31,980 nt of DNA from Fomitopsis serialis (lineage: Eukaryota > Basidiomycota > Agaricomycetes > Polyporales > Fomitopsidaceae). Under the pieces are notes generated by a model, which was given only the letters and a program-made list of their open reading frames with translations, had not been told where the DNA came from and searched no databases. Of this stretch, positions 1 to 9,180 are shown in pieces (position 1 is the stretch's first letter; each line of letters opens with the position of its first letter). The stretch is from positions 1 through 31,980 of the forward strand of contig NW_025955391.1 in the NCBI RefSeq assembly GCF_022376445.1. The letters are read 5' to 3'. The position numbers were made by a program, and so were the translations under genes.

Positions 1-1735
1 GAGAGCTCGCGGCAGCGACACCTACCGTACATAAATAGATCCTGTCCCGCACTCTTCCACTTTGGGTGCTGTTGCAGGCCCATCGGGCAAACCCGATTGC
101 GATCTGTGATCAGCGAAATCTGCTGTTTTCCGGGCCTAGGTGCACCCTCCCAATTTGGTATGTTTGGGGCCCCGACAATTCATCACACAGACACACCTGC
201 AGTCGTAAGGATGTCATATATTCGTGCAATATATCAGTGTACAGTACTGTGCTGAGTGCTCCAGAATGAGCACCAGCAAGGTTCCTCGCGAGCAGCCCCG
301 CAAGCCCGGCCTCGACGTCCTCCGCACGCTTCATCCCGCCCTTGCGCTCCTCCACGACCTGCATGACACGCTCGGGGACCTGCGGCAGCAGCCAAGCATG
401 CCCGCGGCGTGCGCGAAGGGGCCCGTGCGTGGCAGTGAGGTGGTGAATGCAGCCACGGGCCCATCAGGAAGTTGAGCTGTGTGGAGGTTGTCGAACACGA
501 GTGACTGTGTATGCGGGACAGCGAAGGGCTAGAGGTTGCAAGCCGCCGCAGCTGGGATGGTGGGTAGGCCTGATCTGCATGCACCACATCGACTTTATCG
601 AACCCGCGTCGATGCGTTCCGCGCTGTGTTCGCCAAGCTCGGGCTCGCGGGCGTGGGCGACGGCTCGCAGGCTCCCGGGGCACCAGGTGCAGCGCGCACA
701 CAGCCTCCCACGGAGGTTGAAAAACGCGATAACCAACATGTTAGCAGTAGAGTTTGGGAAGAGGAGGAGCGGACGTACGGGCAACACATGCGACGCGCGG
801 CGCACACCGCCGTCGACGAACAGCTGGAACTTCTCGTTCGGAAACGCAAGCCCGCGGCGGGCCTTCAGTTCTCGGACGACCTCGACCAGTGTCTCCACAC
901 CAGATCGCGAGGAACTCGAGCTGCCGACCACCGTGGTTCGAGAGCAGTCGGCGCCGTCAATGATCACGGCACACATGACTCTGCCCGTGTAGTCCGCAGG
1001 GACTCTGCTGGTCGATACGCTGCTGTTCGCGTTTGTCAACACGCCGCCGTTTGAAGCGGCCTCATTAGTTCGTGCCTGCTGACACACAATTCGTGCTGGT
1101 TCACACGCACGCCGTTGTTTGTGTTGGTCGATGTGCTACCGTTCATGCTGGTCCGAGGGTCGGTCTGCGTCTTCCGTGAAGAGATGGGCATCAAAGCTAG
1201 ATGGTAGAGGAGGAGTAGCACGCGCAGGTGAGGTGAGCCTTGCGGGCGCCCCCGTAAACCCAACATTTGGTTCTATTTGTTGCCTCGCCGAATTGGGAAA
1301 ACCCGATGTTCTCGGGCTGTTCCTGGCCAATCACAACGCGTTTAAAGGTCCTACTTAGGCCTGCAACATACCAGTGATTCGTGTTCACGACGTTTCCGCA
1401 CTCTGTCCATGTATTATATGCTGCAGTAGGGATTAGATACATGTTTGGTAGCATATATTACAACAGATGAGATGTAGCACAACATTCTCGTGTACAATAG
1501 GGATTGTCTTGTGTACTGTACTCGTTCTCAGCCGAGTCTCGAGTCGTAACGGGTGCTGCGGCGCGTTACATACTGGACTCGATAATGACACAGTCGTTGT
1601 ATGTATAAAATATATTCTGATCGTCATTGCATTTACCAACATGCCATTCCAGTTCGTTGAACATTATACATTGCACGCGAACGCAGTGTTTTCCGGATTC
1701 AACAAATCAATTTCAGACTAATCTATTCCAAGTGC
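1..1735. other. Gene-poor, decayed sequence
   Basis: No intact gene could be assembled here. The GC-rich first 1.3 kb contains overlapping open frames on both strands that lack convincing splice joins. One stretch resembles a dehydrogenase relic and is listed separately. A minus-strand frame at about 240-370 (MQVVEERKGGMKRAEDVEAG) looks protein-like but I do not recognise it. From about 1380 to 1730 the DNA becomes AT-richer with no coding signal. Confidence 0.5.
785..970 (-). pseudogene. Relic of FMN-dependent alpha-hydroxy-acid dehydrogenase
   Basis: Part of a minus-strand frame matches the C-terminal barrel of the L-lactate dehydrogenase / glycolate oxidase family. The match covers SGVETLVEVVRELKARRG, FPNEKFQLF and VDGGVRRASHV (about 785-904). 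In the family the VDGGxRR segment contacts the FMN phosphate, and is followed by KALALGA and GRP motifs. Here the text turns to unrelated sequence directly after ASHV. Upstream, the SNHGGRQ motif that carries the catalytic histidine is replaced by a serine run (GSSSSSRSG). I read this as a broken fragment. The match is from memory of the family, so confidence is moderate. Confidence 0.45.
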
Positions 1736-2560
1736 GTGCGCCCGGCCTGCCCACCTTGCCCACCGTCACGGTCACCCTCTCCTCGCTCACGCGCCCATCT
1801 TCGTTCGTTGGCCGTGCTTGCGTGCTGGGCATTCGCCCTGCACGCTCGCGGTCGTCGTGCGTGTAGTGCTCATCCACACTCTGGGCCCGCTCGCTTTCCC
1901 TCTCGCCCGCTTTCCCTCTCGCCCGCCTGCCCTCTCGCTCGCCCATCCACCCGCTTTCCTGCGCACCTGCTGGTCCCTTGCCTGCCCGCTCACCTCATTG
2001 CCTGCTCGCCTCCTTGTCCGCTTGTCCGCCCGTTCTGGACCACCCGCCAGCTCGTCCGCTTGCCCTCTCGCTCGCCCGCCTGCCCTCCCGCCTGCCCTCC
2101 CGCTCGTCCATCTGCTCGCCTGCCCGCGCGCCGATCTGCCCGCCTGCTCACCCGTCTGCGTCTGCATCCGTCGGCTGTGTCTGCGTGCCGGGCGTTCGCC
2201 CGGCACGCTCGCGGTGGGCGTGTGCTGTCGCCTGTTCACTTGCCACTCTCCAACCCGTCCGCTTGTCTGTCGGATGTCCGTCTTCCTACCCGCCCGTTTT
2301 CCTACCCGCCCGTCTTCCTGCCCACCGGTCTGCCCGTCCGTCTTCCTGCCCGACAGTCCGCCTGCCCGTCCTTCCGCCAGCCCGCCAGCCCGCCAGCCCG
2401 CTCGCCCGCTCGCCCGCTCCCGCTCGTGCCCGTCGTCCTTCCGCCGGCTGCGTTTTCACGCGGGGCATTAGCCCTACGCGCTCGCGGTCGACGAGTGTGC
2501 TGTACTGCACGTCGCCGCGTCCTGTGGCTACGGTCAGCTCGCTCGCTCGTGTGCGTCTGC
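1736..2560 (+). repeat. GC-rich repeat array, plus orientation
   Basis: The DNA is built of pyrimidine-rich units of about 16 bp (variants of CTCTCGCCCGCCTGCC). They are interspersed with about 60-bp core units at roughly 1800-1860, 2160-2225 and 2440-2500. Each core contains a version of GGGCATTCGCCCTGCACGCT followed by CGCGGTCG. All plus frames are open for hundreds of codons because C-rich repeats rarely form stop codons; the longest runs 395 codons. The translations (Pro/Ala/Arg/Ser/Cys repeats) do not look like a protein family. The same cores occur in the opposite orientation at about 19400-20750. Confidence 0.8.
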
Positions 2561-3047
2561 GCTCACCTCGATGTCAGCGTCGGCTACTCGTCGTGCCCGC
2601 TGTGTTCTAACGACGCCGGTGACCGACGCGGGGTGGTGGCCAGTGGAGGTCGTAAACGGCGGGCGGAACCGCTCGCCGCTCGCTCGGCTCGATGCGAGCT
2701 CCCGGGTTTGGCCGAAACCGACGCCACGCAGCGGGCAGGGCAGGGCGGCAGGGGATCCGAGATCGTACCTGATCTCAGATGCGCTGACCCCGATGTCCAT
2801 CCATATGGGGTATTAGCCTTGCATCGCGCGCCAGTGGTACCGCCCCGCCGGGGACGAAGGGACCAGGCGCCCGGGGTAGCTGCCATATCAGGTAACGACC
2901 GACGGCGCTTCGTTCATACATGACGGCGCCTCGCTCATACATGAGCGAGTGGTAGCTCGTGTATGAGAATGGCTGCAGGTAAGTACTGGAGTTTATGTAT
3001 GATCACTCCGTGCTCACTACAAGGATATTATACAAACTTATGCCTAT
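2561..3047. other. Intergenic, with a perfect palindrome
   Basis: No gene is supported. At 2930-2949 there is a palindrome with 9-bp arms (CTCGCTCAT / ATGAGCGAG) and a 2-bp centre. Related half copies flank it (TTCATACATGA at about 2912, CTCGTGTATGAG at about 2957). A good splice donor (GCAG/GTAAGT) at about 2979 and an ACAG acceptor at about 3090 could define a 5'-UTR intron of the next gene. Confidence 0.4.
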
Positions 3048-3500
3048 ATGGCCTGGTTGAGCGAGAGCCGACTGAAAACCACAAACAGAGGTTCCGCGCC
3101 AGACATGGACGAGCGCTCAATTGTTTTGGAAGAGACCGAGGCGGCAGCATCTGGCCTGTCCAACGGTCCGCCAGAAGTGGCCGCAGCCGAGCCCATCGCC
3201 CAGCCTCACTCTCCAACCCCCACGGTCTCTGAGATGGCGCCTTTGGGGGCGCGGGTGGAGAGCGCCTCTCCTCCGGAGTCAACAAAAGACCTCGGTCGAA
3301 AGCCTCCGTCGCGGAAGCGCAACAAGCCGGACATTGACAATCCCGCATCCTCGAGCAAGCCCCCGTCTAAACGGCGAAGGACGAGTCCAGTCGAGGCCCC
3401 CACGGACGGTGGCAGGCAATCCAGCCGGTTGAAGGCCGGGGGCCCGCAGCTTCGGGAGAAGCAGAGGGCGAAGACGCTTGAAGCGGCGGGTCGTGCATGA
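3048..3500 (+). CDS. Small basic, low-complexity nuclear-type protein (unknown)
   Basis: This is an open frame of 150 codons. The ATG at 3048 is the first; an in-frame ATG at 3105 would give 131 codons. Family unknown. The N-terminal half is acidic and Pro/Ser-rich. The C-terminal half has two clusters resembling nuclear localisation signals (RKPPSRKRNK, PPSKRRR), then QSSRLK and a basic helix-like tail (REKQRAKTLEAAGRA). Composition resembles the disordered parts of the zinc-cluster protein encoded convergently, whose stop lies about 140 bp away, so the two may be functionally linked. No catalytic or structural domain is visible. It could be a fragment of a larger gene or a spurious frame. 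Confidence 0.4.
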   Translation: MAWLSESRLKTTNRGSAPDMDERSIVLEETEAAASGLSNGPPEVAAAEPIAQPHSPTPTVSEMAPLGARVESASPPESTKDLGRKPPSRKRNKPDIDNPASSSKPPSKRRRTSPVEAPTDGGRQSSRLKAGGPQLREKQRAKTLEAAGRA

Positions 3501-3643
3501 TGGCAGTCTTATGTAGTTCGCAGTCCATACGCGCAATGTCATTTCATTTAGACGAGTCAGAGTACAACAACCTATCGACGAATCAAAACATTACAGAGGT
3601 ACATTGTTTCATTGTCCGGGTCACTCGCTGATGTCCATTGCCT

Positions 3644-6600
3644 TCACGCCACATTCGTCGGCCTCTCCCTTCGCTCGATCGCACGCCTCTCCCCCGAAGG
3701 CCCGGCCTCGTGACTCGATGGACCCGCCTCTCCCCCGCATGGACCTGACGCAGCCTCGATTGCATGCTCGGGCGCATGCTTGGGTGTAGCGTCGACTTGG
3801 ATGTCCTGCTCCATCTCCTCAGACGCGCCAACCTTGGTGCTCGCTTCCTCCGCCTTTTCGCCGGCTCCGGAGGCGACAATGTTGGTCTCTTGCCCGACCG
3901 GCTGTGCCTCAGCCGTGGGCAGCGCCGTCGGTTCCTCAACAATGGCCTCCAGACCGTCCGTCTTCTCGATGGTTGAGGACGTGGGACGGAGGAAAGGTGA
4001 CGAGTCCTGACGCTCCGAGGGTTGGTCAGAGCCATATCCCGTGAGGCCTGCGAGAAGGGCTGGACGAACAACAGGGCGAGCTGGGGTCCTCGTCCGGAGT
4101 GCGGCATCCTTCGCAAGCCGCACAGGACGCACTTCGTCGTTCGCCCCATGCGCCGGGGAAGCGATGGGAGCGCGGCGGCGAGGAAGAGGCGGGGCTGCGT
4201 TGCCGTCATCGCCGGGGGATTGCATGGGAGGGACCGCCCAGCGCGGCATGACTCCGGGGTAGGGGACCGGAGCCGGCTTGGGCTCAGGCTGCTCCGGTTT
4301 GCCCTGCAAAAGTTTGAATGCGAGCCCGGTGTGCATGTCCTCAATGCGGCGAATGCTCTCGTCCATCCCATGCCTCACCGCCTTCACGGTCATTTCGCCC
4401 CACGTCTTGAGCTCCTCCGCTGCCTTGAGCCGCTTCTCCATTGACTCCCGGGAGGCGGAGAGGTCGGCAAGACGCGCCTCGACTCCATCGAGGCGGTCTG
4501 CAGTCGTCCTGAACTCGTTACGCAGCTGCCGAAGCTCCCTGAGGACCGCACCGTTGGAAGACCCACCCATGGCCTTGAGTTCTTCGACCTCCAGCTTCAT
4601 GGCCTTCACCTCCTCGACCGCCTGAAAGACGACGTGGGCCTGATCAGCGAAAACGCCTGACCAGAGGCCAGACATTATGCCGAACGTTTTGCTGCACGGC
4701 CCCCTATGGTCGGTGACAATGTTGCGCATGCCGGTGATCTCGGCGTCGACTCTGGCCTTCCGCTCAGCCAACGTGATGGGGGGGCCTGAAGTCCGCAATG
4801 GCGAGGCGGGCATCGGACTGGCCGAGCGGGACGGCAGATGAGGCGACGGCCAACGAGTGGGAGGGGATGGTGATTCACTCTCGCTGAATGGAGGCGACCG
4901 CCCCTCATCGTCGCTGATGGATATCACGGAGGCCTCGTCGAGCTCCCGGAACCTCTTCTGGATTTGAGCCGGCTTCTTGCCCGCGGCGCGCTCGGAGAGG
5001 ACGGAAACCTGTGTCAAAATGAGAACAAAGCACACACGCCGAGGGGTAAGGCTCACCTTGCGGGGGGCCGGGAGAGGCGCATGCGCCTGAATGGGCTCCT
5101 CAACGCGGGCCTCGACCATTTCCACGTCTTCATCCTCCATTTCCTCCTCGGCATCCACGGCCTCTTCCTCAGTCTCAGGCACGACCTCATCCTCACTGTC
5201 CGCCACGTTGGGCGAAGACGCCTCTTCGACGGCCTGCGGACTATTCTTGGCGGGAGACCGCTTCTGCGGACCGGATGCCGCACGCTTCAGCTCGCGTTCG
5301 CTTTCCACTTCAATCTCGCCTTCGCCTTTTTTCCCGAGCTGAGGAGGGTCCGCGAGCGTCCCTTTCTTTTTCGCGGCCTGACGCCTCTCCACCCAGTCAA
5401 CCAGGGAAGCCGCGACGTCGTGCTCTGTGCCGTCCCACGTTTCCAGGTCTTCCACCCACTGCTGGTCTTTCCCATTCCAAATTGCGACGTCGGGGTAGAT
5501 CTTGCCTTCAGCCTTCAGCTTCGCAACCCGCGCCCGCCATTTGCCCGCAAGCACGCCCGCGAAGGCGTTCTTGAACACCGATCCGTCATGCATGTGGCGA
5601 GGGACGAGCGAGCACGGGACCTTCCCGACTTTGCACGGCAAGCACCGGGCAGCCACGGACGTTTGGCTCGAGTCCTTCTTGTTCTTCTCGACCAGAAACT
5701 GGCACTTCTTGCCGAGATGCTCGCAACGGTCGCATGAGACAGGCTGTGAGAATGAGTACGGGTCAAAACGGCAAAAACGACGCAACTCACAGGGTCAATG
5801 CGGTCGCCGACCGTCCAATCTTCCTCCGGCTCCTCCTCAGAGCTTGCTCCCTTCGAATCCTGCCGTTTGTCTCGGGATGACGACCTCCTCTGCGGCTTCT
5901 CATCCTCCTCCAAACGCGAGGCCTTTCCGACAGATTTGAGCGGCTTGCCCGGCTCCGTGTCATTCCGGCCAACGCCTTTCACCTGAGCGGTCTTTGCCCG
6001 ACTCTTGGAGTCGGAGCTCGACCTCGTCTCCCTTCTTGCAACCGTGGAAGGAACGTTGCCGGTCTGCCGTGAATTCGATGTTTCCACCGCTCGTACGGTG
6101 GCCTCTTTCTTGCCCTTCGGGCCGTCGCGAGTGCCTTCGTCGACCTTCGCATCTGGCGACTCGCCCTTTGCGGACGGTTCTAGCGGCTCGTCCACATCCG
6201 AGTCCACGATGAACTCCTCCGACTTGATCTTCCGCTTCGGGGCCCTTCTACCGCCTCCGCCTTTCTTGCTGCCGCCGGCTTGCTCCGGATTAGGCCGTTT
6301 ACGCTTGCTGACCTGCTCCTCCTCGGCGGGCTCTTCTTGCGCAGCTGGATCCACAAAGCGCGTCCGCTTCTTTGTGGCTGGGGTGGCCGCCCCTACGAGA
6401 TCAGATGCACTGGTTAGTCGCGTGCTGTGTGCGTCGCTTCAGCACTTACGTTTGGACGGTCCGGCCTCTGGCTCGCCATCCGGGTCTGCTAATTCATCAA
6501 TGCCTGCCATCACAGATCTGGCAACCTGCTGACCTTGCCTCCACCAGCTTTCAGCACGCGCGGCAGGCCCTGAGATATCCATCTCCTCGATTATCGCGGC

Positions 6601-7149
6601 AGGGATGAGGCGTCCTAGAGGCGCCAGGTTCGAGTGGATCAACGCGTCGATCTGATCGAGGGTGCACGGCGTCGGGGCGAGAAGGCACTCGCATGCCATT
6701 GCAAGCGACCTCGGCACCCGCAGGGTCTCCACCGCCGCCGCAGCACTCATGGCGGGCCATTGACGCTCCTGCAATGATTCAATCAGTCACTTAATTGGCC
6801 GTCCACGGCCTCTTGCGTTTCACGGGCTTACAGTTTCCTTTTTCAGCGCAATCCAGGCGGCATGGCGCTCCGCGGGGGGCGCCCGCAGGGCCGCCAGGAG
6901 GCGCCCCGTAAGATGCAGCACTTCTTCCCGCGTAATCGGCAAGGGGGCAGCGCCCGCATTGGCGCTAGCCGGTGGCTGGGTGGCGCCAGACTTGGCGCCG
7001 TTTGCGGCCGCAGCGCGACGAGACATTGAGTCGGGGGGATGGCGGGGAGTGGCACACAGTTCGCAGAGGCGACGGAGGGCGATAAGTACGGAGTCAAGCC
7101 ACGATGGTATGACAAAGTCCGTCGAGCGCTCGATCGCCGGAGCTGTCAT
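3644..7149 (-). CDS. Zn2Cys6-like cluster protein with coiled coil
   Basis: Five exons: 7149-6832, 6768-6450, 6392-5791, 5743-5057 and 5008-3644. The introns are 47-63 nt with GT-AG ends, and the total closes to 1096 residues. Residues 1-212 are helical and may form a conserved N-terminal domain. Residues about 220-410 are basic/acidic and disordered with nuclear signals. Cysteines at about 417, 420, 427, 447, 450 and 457 form C-x2-C-x6-C-x19-C-x2-C-x6-C. This matches the fungal Zn(II)2Cys6 DNA-binding cluster except that it is internal and has a long middle loop. An acidic stretch, a Ser/Pro region and a coiled coil (around residues 770-870) follow. I infer a chromatin or DNA-binding role. 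The start at 7149 is the first ATG in frame. It is transcribed divergently from the chromodomain gene. Confidence 0.75.
5009..5056 (-). other. 48-nt intron that keeps the reading frame
   Basis: This is intron 4 of the zinc-cluster gene. It starts GTGAGCC, ends TTGACACAG and is exactly 16 codons long without a stop. If retained it would insert 16 mostly hydrophobic residues after the acidic stretch. Removing it restores the low-complexity hydrophilic context on both sides, so splicing is favoured. Confidence 0.6.
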
Positions 7150-7318
7150 GTGACGGCATCCCACGCCACAACTATATCAAGCGATTCCGAACGCCACGGA
7201 TAAGTCCCACAACAAGACCGCCATCATCAGCGCCTCTTTACTAACGGGTAAGCTCTCAAGTCTTTGCCTCGTGTGTCTTGACGAACTGACTCTGGCTCAC
7301 AGCAAGCAACCTCCAGAC
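7150..7318. promoter_or_regulatory. Shared divergent promoter
   Basis: Only 169 bp separate the two start codons. A TATA-like ACTATATCAA at about 7170-7180 lies about 25 bp before the minus-strand ATG. A likely 5'-UTR intron of the plus gene lies at 7248-7302, with a GTAAGCTC donor, a CTGAC branch site and a CACAG acceptor. The spacing suggests co-regulation of the zinc-cluster and chromodomain genes. Confidence 0.5.
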
Positions 7319-8501
7319 ATGGCCCCGATTAGAACGGGCAGAACAAGGGGTGCGGCCTCATACGGTGAGTACGTCGTCCATGAAATCCACGCCGAACTCA
7401 GATCGAGGCCAGAGCCGACCGGTGTTTTCGCGCCTCTCCCGCCACCCCGCGCTGTAGGGGAGCCGCTTTCCGCGCAACGAGCGGCGTCCGAGCCTCTGCC
7501 AGAGACGGAATCCCCTTTTCAGCCGCTGATGTGCCCGCGAGCTATCGCGCTGCCGCTCACGCCTCCTCGCGCTGCCGCCGAGCCGCTGCAGTCCGCGCAC
7601 ACGATGTTCCAACCCCTCAAGACCCCAAGGACCATATTTGAGCCGTTGAAGTCGCCGCCGACAATCTTCAAGCCACTGACGCCGCCTCGAGTCAGATTCC
7701 AGCCACTAAGTTCGCCGCGCGGATTGGAAGGGCCTGGGAATCCGCCCCACGTGCTTCTCTCGCCTTTGTCTTTGCCTGCCGCGACCCCCACTCCGCCTTT
7801 CTCGCCCCTTCGCTCTCTTCGCTCGCTTGCAGATGCCCTCCCGCCGATGGATGGGATTGCCCCGCTTCTCCCTGCGCGGGAGCCAATTGCCCAGCCCCTC
7901 CCACCGCCTGCCATTCCGCGGTCGCCTCCGCCTTCGCCTGACGCCTTCGCATCGCATGGCCCGAACCCCCTCGGCGTCGATGAGGTGCCCCCTTGGGCCC
8001 GTGATGCGTTCGACAACGCGCCAGTCGAACATGGCAGTTCCCGACGTCGGTCTCTTAGACCGCGCAAGCACAGATACTTTGTGGTGAGTGTCACCCTCTT
8101 CTGTTTGCCTCTTCTCACCTGATGATGCCATCCGTAGAGGTACCTGGATGATGGCGGGATTTTGGAGGCGTTCGCCCTCGGCGACCCAAGTACAGGTGCG
8201 TGGCCTAGTCCTCTGTTTGAACTCAAACTGACTGCTTTTAGGGCCGTACTATTGCCGGTCTGACTCCTTCACCGACGGTCCGGCCCCGTTGAATCAGGGG
8301 CCGATCCTCAGGGTCCGCGGCAAGCTGTTTTGGGACGTCGAGGCCGTCGTGGGTCACCGGGCCGTCAGACGTGGCAAGAGACCGGCATACGAGATCCTCA
8401 TCAAGTGGGCGGGCTGGACTGAGCCGACCTGGGTGCCGGAGTCCCATGTCGCCGGCCTCCCTCTCTATCAGGAGTATTGGCGGAGGACGGGCCCCTATTA
8501 G
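7319..8501 (+). CDS. Chromodomain protein with ten decapeptide repeats
   Basis: Exons 7319-8083, 8138-8195 and 8242-8501 give 360 residues, with introns of 54 and 46 nt. Residues 37-136 are ten consecutive 10-residue repeats of consensus FxPLxxPRxx, for example FQPLKTPRTI, FEPLKSPPTI and FKPLTPPRVR. A proline-rich linker and a basic RRRSLRPRKHR segment follow. The last 80 residues form a chromodomain (WDVEAVVGHR, then YEILIKWAGW and TEPTWVPESHV). Chromodomains bind methylated histone tails or sit on retrotransposon integrases; no integrase is present here. The aromatic positions W/Y/W look retained. A nuclear chromatin-binding role is inferred, possibly as partner of the divergent zinc-cluster protein. 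Confidence 0.8.
7427..7726 (+). repeat. 30-bp coding tandem repeat, ten copies
   Basis: This stretch encodes the ten decapeptides of the chromodomain protein. The period is exactly ten residues throughout, and the PL pair is kept in every copy while other positions vary. The first copies are more diverged; copies seven to ten are nearly regular (F-x-P-L-x-x-P). Conservation at the protein level with DNA divergence suggests selection on the peptide. Confidence 0.85.
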
Positions 8502-9139
8502 CCGTAGCATACACAACACCCATTCCTGTATTAAACACATCTTGGCTCCTTTGTAATGCATCTGGTTTGGCCCACTGTCTCGCGGACTTGACGCAACCTG
8601 GCATCCTGGCATCGAGCCCAACCTCAACCTGAAGGCCGTCGCGCTCACCAAGGGTAGAAGTCGCGACATACGTACTTAAACGGCTTAGGCGACACTTAAG
8701 AAAATGACGGCACAGTGGCGACTCTTGATGCGCACCGCATAACCTAAGCAAAGGCCACTGACGCGGCCTACAAAAGACTTATTGAAGACAGGCGAAGACG
8801 GCTTATATTGCAATACTGTACGCTACGTCGGCCGCCCCAATACCTGCATCCAGCAGCCGCCTCGAACCAACCGACCGCTCAGGAGTCAGCCTACGCCGCT
8901 CTCAGGAACAAACCGACCGCCTCATGCCCAACCGACCGCTCCTTACGCCCAACCGACCACTAGTGACGTCCAGCCGACGTCCTTGGAGCCCCACCCGACC
9001 CGGCCAGGAAATAAGACGTCCACACCGGCCGACCAATAGGATGGGCATACAGCCGATCCTCGGCTGCCGCATGCCCATAGACCGCATATGGACCGTCGGC
9101 CGCCATCGGCTCGCTCTATACTATAGGGCTAATGTACAC
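8502..9139. other. Intergenic stretch with a short minisatellite
   Basis: No gene is supported. About 8866-8985 contains imperfect copies of a 20-21 bp unit beginning AACCGACCGC, three of them adjacent (near 8910, 8930 and 8951). An open frame across it reads as repeated QPT tripeptides and is not convincing. The expected C-terminal exon of the interrupted MULE-like gene would be sought here on the minus strand, but none was recognised. Confidence 0.5.
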
Positions 9140-9180
9140 CTCGGCTACCCTATGGTCATAGGGTAAAGGCGCTGCCTGGT

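Noticed and set aside
920..950. GGTTCGA as a tRNA T-loop
   Set aside because: No acceptor stem, anticodon arm or D-arm fits around it.
1736..2923. A 395-codon plus-strand open frame
   Set aside because: It lies in the GC-rich repeat array, where several frames are open at once. The translation is Pro/Ala/Arg/Ser repeats with no domain.
7363..7399. GTGAGTACG ... CTCAG as an intron in the chromodomain gene
   Set aside because: At 37 nt it is shorter than any other intron here, and the frame is continuous without removing it.
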